DNA of 64,000 bases from Albula goreensis (taxonomy: Eukaryota > Chordata > Actinopteri > Albuliformes > Albulidae). The position numbers and the translations under genes are program-made. Below, one piece after another: positions 56,940 through 64,000 of the stretch (the first letter of the stretch is position 1; each line of letters starts with the position of its first letter). The notes under the pieces are model-generated. The model was not told the DNA's origin. It did not search any database and worked only from the letters and a program-made list of their open reading frames with translations. The stretch covers positions 5,169,499-5,233,498 of the forward strand of contig CM040746.1 of NCBI GenBank assembly GCA_022829145.1. The letters are read 5' to 3'.

Positions 56940-59384
56940 CAGTCTCCTCAAATATACACAATTGTGTGGATCTCAGTGGATGTGGGGTCTGTGGTGATGA
57001 TGGTGATGCTGTTTTTCTTGCAAAGGTGAGTCATTTTCATCAATAGTTAATGACGTACATAGATGACATACATAGAACATTTTCATGAGAAAATGTTCTA
57101 CGTATGTCATGATTATTGTGATTCATTCACTCTTTCCACTTCATCCTTTCCAAAAGGTGTTTTTATCAGGCAAAGAGAAGCTGTGTTTGCTCGCACCAGT
57201 TGACGGACGATTATTTTAGTAATGAAGAAAAAAAAATCCTGTGGTTTTCCTGTGATTTCGCCAGATTTTTCTTTTTTCAGGATTACTCTTAACAGGGATA
57301 CAATAGAGATCATGTAGTGTTGTAAATTCAAAATCAACAATCTTAATAGTGCCTATTATTCCACTAATTAAAAACACGGTTTCTCCTGAAAGGTAATTTG
57401 TTAATGTTGAAATACTGCACTGTGAGTCTGTAGCCCTTTATAGAGATGTAATATGAAGCAGTAGGTTTTACATACCGTATATTGAAGGTCATATATTTTA
57501 TTGAATGTATTTTATTGAATTTTATATGTACTGCAGTATGTTTTACCTCCATTAGTGGCTTTCTGAATAACATAAACACAAGAAAGCATCAAATAATTAA
57601 TATCTAAATCACTGTGCAACTAAAGGACGTCTCTGAATCAGTCTTGAGGCATTTCACCTGTAACTCATAGGCTCTTCACATGAACACTCCCCCAGCCAAC
57701 CACAAACATATCCGGACCATTAGGGGTGATTTCAGTTAGCTTGCCTTTGGCTCGTGGGGTAAGGTTAAAATGAGAATATTCCTCAAAACATTTCCTGAAT
57801 GTTTTATTTTTCTAAAGGAGTTCTGTCTCTGTCGCAGACATGCCACATCACAAACGTCCTGGAAACTTCCTCTGCTGCTTACCCTTAAAAAAAACTTAAT
57901 GGATAATATGTGTTAAACACGCATGACACTGCTCAGCAGCTTGATACAATTCAGATGAATTATTAACTGGAATACAGAATCTGAATAAAGTTATAACGCT
58001 GTTCTTACAATGCTCCTAATGACTTAGAATATCAGCAATGGAACCCAGGAAATTTGACAAATAAGCTGGTGACGTGTCTACCCTAACATCACTCATGTTA
58101 GAGGGAGTTCTGAGCGGCCAAAATGGTTTGCTACAACTGCTTTCATGAATTCTCACGTTTTAAAGTTGCTTGGCACGCTTCAGTTTGCTTGGATCAGATC
58201 TAAAGTGCATGACCTAGGGGAAGGTGATGCCAGAATGCTTTCAGTAAGCAAAGATGAATTTTCTGGGCCTGTGAATGCGCTGCTTTCCTGGGTGACCCCT
58301 GAAGTTGGACATCACATTTATACACAAGCAGGCTTGCAGGGAACAGGATCGTTCAGGGTCTTTTTCCTTTTTATTTCTGTTCTCCCGAATGCTAGCCATT
58401 CATGTGTCAGGAAAGTTTGCAATGTTCATGCCAACATTTCCATTTTGAAATTTTGTAACCATTTATTTACAAATGTTTTGTGATGTTTATTGTGATGGAA
58501 TGATAGTAATTTGGGGGGTTTTATCAAGTTTTTATGCTTTTTTTGGCTGACGGTTGACAGAATCTTTTTAAGGGACAGTAAATACCCTCTGTCTTGAGAA
58601 AGTTGTGTGTGTGAAAGCTGATAATGAGACTTGTGGGAGCACTAGTCAGGATGCATGGGGGACAGTGAAGTTCTGCAGATGCTCTATCAGAAAATAGGAG
58701 TCCACAGTCACGACACTGAAGGCTGGTTAACGCCTGGCTCACAACTTTACTGACCAATGTCAGAAAGGACAGGAGGTAGAACTTCTTTACCTCAGTGAAA
58801 AATGGGTACTTACTCTGTGGGTTTTGAGAGAATGATAGCAATGAATTTGAATTTTCATGTAGAATTCACACTGCTGTGGAGGAGTTTTGCAGTGTGGTTG
58901 ATGAGATGAGACAGTAATGACACTAACCATCATGACTCAAAAACACAGTTTTCATTCGCATTGCAGTGGGTGTGGTATATATCTCAGATTCTTTGAACAC
59001 TTACCTCTGGGCACAATATATGATGTCTTGTTCCTGATCTACATCCTGTTAACACTACAACAAGTCTTGTCTCAGGGGATAACTCCAGAATCAAACAAGT
59101 AAACTAAGAGATTTAAGCCAATTTACACAATTGTAACTAAGCTCTCAGTAAATTATGTGACGTAGATGAAGCAAGTGAACACATGTAAGCATGAACTCGG
59201 AGAATGTATGTGGAGAGTCATCCATCTTGAGTACCAGTTCAGAGCAATTCACTGAAAACAGAATTGAGTTAAATGTGGTGAATGAAAGACTAACTTGTAA
59301 CCATTTCTTCTTAGGAAACGGGAGCTCAGGAGAAGATCAGCTGGCTTGAATCAGATGGAGTTACACCCCTTTTTACGTTCTTAG
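43586..59384 (+). CDS. gdpd2: Glycerophosphodiester phosphodiesterase domain-containing 2, fourteen coding exons, complete
   Basis: Exons: 43586-43684, 45127-45230, 45805-45898, 46164-46223, 46986-47084, 48280-48373, 49660-49805, 51377-51459, 52630-52774, 54188-54403, 55083-55231, 55633-55780, 56943-57025, 59315-59384; all GT-AG and in phase, 529 aa (human GDPD2 539). Family knowledge: GDPD2/GDE3 is a six-pass surface enzyme that hydrolyses glycerophosphoinositol, and GDE family members cleave GPI anchors. Seen: a Cys-rich cytosolic start (CRTCCRGIYSCHWR); membrane segments near residues 37-58, 80-106, 119-140, 150-175, 184-208 and 483-507; and an extracellular GDPD domain (about 222-480) with HRGAPMLAPENT (His227, Glu236), FETDV (Glu254, Asp256) and FLMHD (His269), so catalytic residues are intact. 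VNEPWLFSLLWC and several N-glycosylation sequons follow. GDPD2 fits better than GDPD4/5 (ATAPFLQLGG, LNAGSWFLE, PIWRMSPQIY) and agrees with synteny. The last exon (QRKRELRRRSAG...) is the least certain. Confidence 0.92.
45231..45600. repeat. Degenerate CA-rich tract in gdpd2 intron 2
   Basis: Starting within ten bases of the exon 2 donor, about 350 bases are dominated by cacaca, cactca and catacac words without a single clean period. Open frames across it are repeat artefacts. Confidence 0.85.
46370..46805. repeat. 32-bp minisatellite in gdpd2 intron 4
   Basis: A dozen or so copies of a unit like gagcttggcagagctaaggt plus tttacctgtgct occur, with variable length because some copies carry tttaccctttta in place of tttacctgtgc. 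The array lies between the exon 4 donor (46224) and the exon 5 acceptor (46985). Confidence 0.85.
48173..48255. repeat. (GT)n microsatellite close to the gdpd2 exon 6 acceptor
   Basis: A GT run of about 80 bases ends 24 bases before the first base of exon 6 (48280), in the region where the branch point is expected. Confidence 0.95.
48374..48560. repeat. CA-rich tract after gdpd2 exon 6
   Basis: Degenerate CA-rich sequence begins about 20 bases after the exon 6 donor, so exon 6 is flanked by simple repeats on both sides (GT before, CA after). Confidence 0.8.
48770..48925 (+). mobile_element. SINE-like element in gdpd2 intron 6
   Basis: The segment has ctccagggtgacttacacag, then atttatacagctggatattc and ctcaagggtacaagagacct, which follow the body of the same teleost SINE type as at 33.6 kb. 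It runs into a tandem array of its tail. Confidence 0.65.
48905..49225. repeat. 48-bp minisatellite derived from the same SINE tail type
   Basis: About six units contain gacctgctccctaaacctta followed by taccacactgacctttgacc. The period of 48 was checked at 48961 and 49009. The unit aligns with the 47-bp unit at 33.8-34.6 kb (gctccctaaccattatacta), so both seem to derive from the tRNA-like end of the same SINE family. Confidence 0.85.
49806..51376 (+). other. gdpd2 intron 7, no other gene seen
   Basis: Intron sequence without recognisable element or exon; short open frames on both strands lack motifs. Confidence 0.55.
51690..52250. mobile_element. Probable unidentified interspersed element in gdpd2 intron 8
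   Basis: A purine-rich stretch with recurring words (aggcagggtcaaaaccaaaa, aatccaaaaacagggtcaat, cagacagaatcataatcc) differs clearly in composition from its surroundings. It looks like a type of dispersed repeat I associate with fish genomes. No coding domain or clear terminal repeats were seen, and the family was not identified. Confidence 0.4.
52775..54187 (+). other. gdpd2 intron 9, no other gene seen
   Basis: No recognisable exon or transposon protein. A degenerate GT-rich patch at about 54117-54152 precedes the exon 10 acceptor. Confidence 0.5.
56150..56460. repeat. 48-bp minisatellite in gdpd2 intron 12
   Basis: About six units contain gctcagccccaggcctggaa followed by ccccagtatatatgttctga and tccagggt. 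The period is 48 (56221 and 56269). Being a multiple of 3, it gives open frames on both strands; I read these as non-coding. Confidence 0.93.
56904..56942 (+). promoter_or_regulatory. gdpd2: gdpd2 exon 13 splice acceptor formed by (TG)n-TTTCAG
   Basis: A (GT)n run (about 56904-56936) is followed directly by tttcag and exon 13 (starts 56943), leaving only three Ts plus C as a pyrimidine tract. This resembles the (TG)m(T)n acceptor arrangement known from human CFTR exon 9/10, where repeat length changes exon inclusion. Exon 13 codes the last membrane segment, so skipping would matter. Confidence 0.75.
57063..57110. repeat. 22-bp inverted repeat just after gdpd2 exon 13
   Basis: Arms at 57063-57084 and 57089-57110 pair with a single mismatch around a 4-base loop (atga). 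The hairpin begins 37 bases after the exon 13 donor. Confidence 0.9.
57111..59314 (+). other. gdpd2 intron 13, no other gene seen
   Basis: AT-rich intron. Open frames around 58145-58483 and 58524-58841 have no recognised motif. Confidence 0.5.
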
Positions 59385-62190
59385 TAGGTCCACATCATTA
59401 GCACTTTCTGACTTACCGACTCAAATTTCTGGGTTCCCAAAATATTCCCAAGAACACAATTTTCCTGGATTTTCGTTGACCGTTACTTTCCAGGACTGTA
59501 ATACTGAACATTTTTGTGCTGAAAAACTGTTCACATGGCTGTTTGAAGAGCGTTCCCCTCAAGTTATCTGGAAGCAATATGGGGATCCAACCAGAATCTT
59601 CCCCAATGGCTGGAAACATTTTGTGGTTGTGGGGTTCAGAGATGACTAGGCTGGTGTGTATGGACGACCCATATCAGCTGCTTAAGCGAAACAGCTCTGG
59701 AGTGTGGAGGGAGCCCATGGCACTGAATCTGTCTGTCCCTCAGATAGCTGCTAATCTCCTCCATTCAACATACAGCAGAAGAATGTGAAAGGATGTGAAA
59801 TGTGGTTGCCTGTGCTGAGGATTCAGAGGCTGTTCCGCTGCTGCCACCTGCTGATTCAAACAGGACACTGCAGTAGCACTGTATCCAGTTAAATGTCTCT
59901 GAAGGTTCCACGTTTTAACGTCCTAAATTCTCATCGTGGGATGAGATGAAGAAGAGATTTTGAAAATGTAATAGATAGCATTTTAATATAATGTAATATT
60001 TTATGAAAACTCAGTTAAAAAAGGCTTCAATAAACACAGCCTAATGTGTCATAATGTTGACCATTTTTTCAGAATATGAGTAAAGAATGCACCGTTACGT
60101 TTTTCCGTTGTAGATTTCTGTTGCTTTTTTCAGTTTAACATTTTTATCATATTTGTTTTATGTATTGTTTTACTGTAATATTTGTGCAAAGAGTTTAATT
60201 ATAACATGCTACATCATTGAAATAATTATTCAAAGATATGATTTAAAGCCTGAAATGCTGGCATTTTAGTGTGGATACATAGATGCTTGATGTTGTGTTA
60301 TTTTTACATTGTGTGAGTTAAAGATCAAAAATGTGGGAATTACAATTAAGTTTCATTCTTTTTAATCATTAAACTCTTGTCATTTTAATATTGTACAGAT
60401 AAATTAGGTTCTTATTATTTTGATAATAACTGTATTTCAGGATATAATTACAGATTTTCTAACTTTTTCTGAATTTCAGTTGTCTACGGTATATTCTATA
60501 TATTTCTTGTCTGTGTAACATCATGATTTTAAAGGGTATTCTGAAAATTGACCTGTTGTCTGTCCATCTACCTCTAATTTCTAGTATCACAGAAAAAAAT
60601 GTCACTCACCTTATAGCTCTGTGCTTCAGGTCATATTATGTTAGTAACAGCTCCAGCTGACAGTTAACTATCACATTTTAAAAACATGATAGTGAAGTGA
60701 AAATAAAAACATTTTAAACCTCAGAATATTTGTCAGTTGTGCAATTATGGAATGTTGTGTTAACAATAACTTACAACATAAATTAATATTTTATAGTAAA
60801 TTACTAGTAAATTTTATCTTATGGTTATAATAATCCATTACCACAAAATGCATGGCTACCAAGACTATTACAGTAATGTTTAAAACAGTGATACCTTATC
60901 AGCTGTCTCTGTTTTATAATAAAATATCATAAAGCTCCTTCATAATTCTTGAAAATGTACATTGCTTTTTCATTTTAACCCTTTTTTTCCCAACCTGAAC
61001 TTAAGGCTGAGCATGTGATGACAATCTTGCATCTTGTACACATAAATTGCACACTGTCTTGGACATAGGCAGCACACTCTTGGTTTGTGTTGCCACTGGT
61101 GCCCAGCATGACTGCAGAGGGTGCTGTAGTGATGAGACAAACTTAGCTGGCTTACCTATCATTCCTAGTGAGGCTGGCCAATTGCTGCCTTGCAGATGCT
61201 TGCAGATGTCACCAGTGAGTCAATGGTGAGACTGGGATTTGAACCCCTGACCTCAGGGCTCCCAGGCAAACGTCTTACCCTGAGAGCCAGCCAATGGCCA
61301 GCCAATTGTGACTGAAGTTGTATGTGATGCAGGTGATAGTGAAAAAGCATTCGCTGTTATTCACACCAGCAGATGAAAGACCAGGTCCTGCTGATGTGCT
61401 TATTTTTGTATACCTCACCAGTCGCAGTCACACAAAGGTTTGAGAAACCAGAGCTTCCAGTGTGACTGCAAGCTGGACCATAGAACTGGAGCTTACAGCA
61501 TGACTGGATGCTGGACCATACAACTGGAGCTTACAGCATAAGGTACTTTTGTCCTCACGCTGCCCTCCCATAGCACTACGGAGAGAGACTCGCACACACT
61601 TGCGATTGTAGGCTGAACATTAACAGAGACATGTAGAATGGAAACTTGATTCTCAATTTTTAAACAGCTCTACAGCAGATTGGAACTGGACAATGTTGTA
61701 TTTGTCTTAGTGTCAGCCTTTTTATTTTACGCTTATTAATGTATACTTACTGTAGTTGCCCAGTAATCTTATATTTTAGATACATCTCTTGATAAGCTCA
61801 TGAATAACGGCAACTGTTCTCATGTCACCACAAAATCACTGTTCATACGAGAATTGCATATATGTACACTAGGTGGCATGAGTTAGCCATTTCTATTGCT
61901 ATCTGTGCAACTTAAGAATGTGCAGCTTAGGGATAAAGTTTCTGAGCTTTACGATGTTTTACTTCAGTTGAGTGTAATGAATATTACAGATAGTTGTGAC
62001 TAAACTAGCGAGCAGTACAGAAAGTTACGGTCACACTCTGATATACAATCAGCATAGTTATGTGTAGTTGAATATTTTACATAGGTTACTTCTAATCGTT
62101 TTAGTTCGTCGTCTCGGTGTAATTATTTTTCTTCAGATTTTACTTTATTTTTTAACATATTATTGTAAATGAATATGATGTTATAAAAGA
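59385..62190. other. gdpd2 3' region and gdpd2-dlg3 intergenic sequence
   Basis: AATAAA signals are at about 60029 and 60701. A 90-codon open frame at 59516-59788 lies in the presumed 3'UTR and lacks a motif. CTCF-like motifs occur at 59841-59854 (minus, TCAGCAGGTGGCAG) and near 61866-61879 (plus, ACACTAGGTGGCAT). The rest is AT-rich without a recognisable gene. Confidence 0.5.
61150..61320 (-). mobile_element. tRNA-derived SINE
   Basis: On the minus strand a tRNA-like head is visible: an A-box-like stretch (tggctctcagggtaagacgt), an anticodon-arm region (ttgcctgggagccctgaggt) and a B box (ggttcaaatccc). The order and spacing fit an RNA polymerase III promoter; the tail was not delimited. 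The sequence has drifted from a functional tRNA (weak arm pairing), so I call a SINE rather than a tRNA gene. Confidence 0.65.
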
Positions 62191-62713
62191 GAACCATTTG
62201 TTCAAGCCGCCTTGTGGTTGTGGCTTGTCAGTGCAGGCTACGAACAAACTTTACTCGGTGTTCGTCCCTGAGTTCTCACAGTCGTTTTGGGTCAGACTGA
62301 GCTATATATTAAAAACTCATTCCAAGCTTGGGTGCGCGGGGGTGGCGCAAAAACACTTTCGCTTTACGGAAGCCTCGAGAGCGCCTTCACACTCCGTTGT
62401 GCCTCGTTCCAATTAGCGAAGCGGAGCACAGCTGCAGCTGCAGTAACCGTTCCGCGAGACTGGGAGGGTCAGTCAAGACGACAAGTTTACTCAGCACACG
62501 AATTTACATTCTGCTCTTGAAAAACAAAGTGAACGTCACCGTGCTGTTTAGTCATCAATTAATAGCACAGTTTTAAGGAGGAAACTGCTACTTGCTTAAA
62601 TGTTATTTTTAGTTTGTAGCCAATATGTGTAAACACGTCCGTTTTCTGGGTTCCGCGTGACTCTTTTGAGATTGAAGAAATTACAGTGTACAATCAAAAT
62701 AATTACATGTACC
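62191..62713 (+). promoter_or_regulatory. dlg3: dlg3 promoter and 5'UTR region
   Basis: CpG density rises sharply from about 62240 to 62490 compared with the AT-rich sequence upstream, in keeping with a CpG-type promoter. The start codon at 62714 sits in a strong context (accATGg). The transcription start was not fixed. Confidence 0.5.
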
Positions 62714-64000
62714 ATGGTCCACAAATACGGTAAGTGTATTTCCATGTGCTTTTTGTGTCATTGCTGTTTGTATTAACCTATTTCGAGCTTTGCTTCTCTT
62801 TAAATACGACTTTGTCCTTAAATTTGGCAGGCTTAAAATTTATGGGGGAGGTAGGGGCTTCCAGGCGAATTCAGTTGCATAGTTTTGTAGTATTTGAAAT
62901 GAATAGTGGCGATAGGCTTCAGAGCCGACTACGAAGGTAGACTTTAAAAAAAAAAAAAAAAAAGAAAAAAACACCCAGAACCAAATAGTTAAACAAGTTT
63001 CGCTGAAAATGTTCCACTCACCCTAAGTCAACTCATACCTCTACATTTTGAGCCAAACTTTCGTCTAGAGAACCTACTCGGTAACAGGAAGTATTTTTCC
63101 ACGGGTGGCTTAAAGCTCTTGTTTGGTGCCAGTTGAGCACTCACTCTGAAAACAAGGTCGCGAGGCCAGCAGACCCTCGTTACAGTCGATGTGGGGAAAG
63201 GATGCTCGTGCCGGTCGCGCCCAACACAGACTTGCCTTTCCACGAGGTTACCTCCCTCCTAACTCACCTGGTGAGCACGTGACGGAATCTTGGTCCAGAA
63301 AACGCATCGCTGCAGCTCTGCTCTTCCGCCAAAGCAAATGATTTAGGTTGCAGTAAACCACTGGAACAAATGGTTTACTCACAAATCAGAGTGGCGACAT
63401 TATGCAGGCAATGGTAACGAACCCACTTGTCGAAAGTGATAAAACACAACTAATTTTCAATGAATTTCATATTTGTTATTTTCCGTCAGTTGTGTTAAGA
63501 TCATTTCTTCGCACTGTTGTGTGTTAGTTTGAGATTTGATTAATTGCTGTGCATTTCATGTGAATAAAGTACTTTGTATTTCATGTGAAGCTGTTTTATT
63601 GTAAATGTGTGTCCATCCCATGACCAGCTTGTTAAAGCTACTGGTTGGACATTTGTGACACAGTGTGAAAGTATATTGAAGGAGTTTAACAGTAACATAA
63701 ACAATGAGTATCACAGTTCAGCAGTACAAGTTCTGAACATTTTATTTTCCATTTAATCAGTGATAGCAGAAGCTCTCATTTTCAAACCCAGTCATTGAGG
63801 AATGAGCATATAGCACTAATCAGTAAGCCATACAGTTAGATTTGTGTGAGTCTGTGTGTGTGTATGGGTCCGTGTCACTTGCATGCTTGTGTGCTCACGG
63901 AAACTGTCCTTCAGACACAGAGAGGGCGATGGGTCTGCTGAAGCAGTACCAGGACAGCCTCACCCACCCGGATGAGCAGGACCTGAGGACCAGTGGGGAA
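62714..64000 (+). CDS. dlg3: DLG-family MAGUK scaffold, first two coding exons (partial at window end)
   Basis: Exon 1 is 62714-62729 (MVHKY plus one base, donor GTAAGT) and exon 2 starts at 63915 and runs off the window. The junction codon makes Asp, giving KYDTERAMGLLKQYQDSL then THPDEQDLRTSGE. Family knowledge: DLG proteins are membrane-associated guanylate kinases with three PDZ domains, SH3 and GK; isoforms with an L27 domain start with a short exon followed by a D-T-(E/Q)-R-A-L-x-L-L-E motif and oligomerise through L27, organising receptors and junctions. Seen: only the start of L27. Which DLG paralogue it is cannot be told from 34 residues; dlg3 is chosen because GDPD2 and DLG3 are adjacent on human Xq13.1. 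The 1.2 kb intron contains an A-rich tract at about 62945-62970. Confidence 0.8.

Noticed and set aside
59516..59788. 90-codon + frame downstream of gdpd2
   Set aside because: It lies in the presumed 3'UTR, has no motif and no splice or promoter context; the gdpd2 frame already ends at 59384.
61225..61300. Functional tRNA gene on the minus strand
   Set aside because: A and B boxes are present but arm pairing is poor and the sequence continues as a SINE; called a mobile element.

Overview
The window is genomic DNA from a ray-finned (teleost) fish. The genes are vertebrate, with many small exons and GT-AG introns. The repeat content (abundant CA/GT microsatellites, a Tc1-like element, a hAT element and tRNA-like SINEs) is of the kind seen in teleosts. 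No rRNA, tRNA gene, CRISPR array or bacterial sequence was seen.

Four protein-coding genes can be assembled exon by exon. (1) A stard10-type START-domain lipid-transfer gene on + (coding 1438-7618, six exons, 274 aa, complete). (2) pdzd11 on - (coding 14747-10737, five coding exons plus a likely non-coding first exon ending at 15312, 142 aa, complete); it converges on stard10. (3) gdpd2, a six-pass glycerophosphodiester phosphodiesterase, on + (coding 43586-59384, fourteen exons, 529 aa, complete). (4) The first two coding exons of a dlg-family MAGUK, by synteny dlg3, on + (62714 to beyond 64000), entering its L27 domain. PDZD11, GDPD2 and DLG3 are neighbours on human Xq13.1, so this is conserved synteny. 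KIF4A, which lies between PDZD11 and GDPD2 in human, is not seen here, and a stard10-type gene sits next to pdzd11.

The 28 kb between pdzd11 and gdpd2 (15.4-43.5 kb) has no recognisable intact gene. It holds a dead Tc1-like transposon (about 17 kb), a 76-bp minisatellite (19.7 kb), a candidate MITE (20.6-21.0 kb), a 59-bp satellite of 1.9 kb (21.7-23.6 kb), a 24-bp array on 24.2-24.8 kb, a 43-bp array (25.9 kb), a CpG-richer patch with two opposed candidate donors (28.8-29.2 kb), a SINE whose tail has expanded into a 47-bp array (33.6-34.6 kb), a third copy of a 43-bp array also present twice in the last pdzd11 intron (36.2-36.9 kb), a decayed hAT element (39.1-42.0 kb) and a LINE scrap (43.2 kb).

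The most notable structures are tandem arrays tied to genes: a pdzd11 intron minisatellite whose units each carry a copy of the adjacent 3' splice site; a gdpd2 acceptor whose pyrimidine tract is replaced by (TG)n; two separate tandem expansions of what looks like the same SINE tail; and one 43-bp unit present at three sites spread over 26 kb. There are also several near-perfect short hairpins and a set of CTCF-like motifs at gene borders. I found no clear new biochemical system; most of the novelty is structural.
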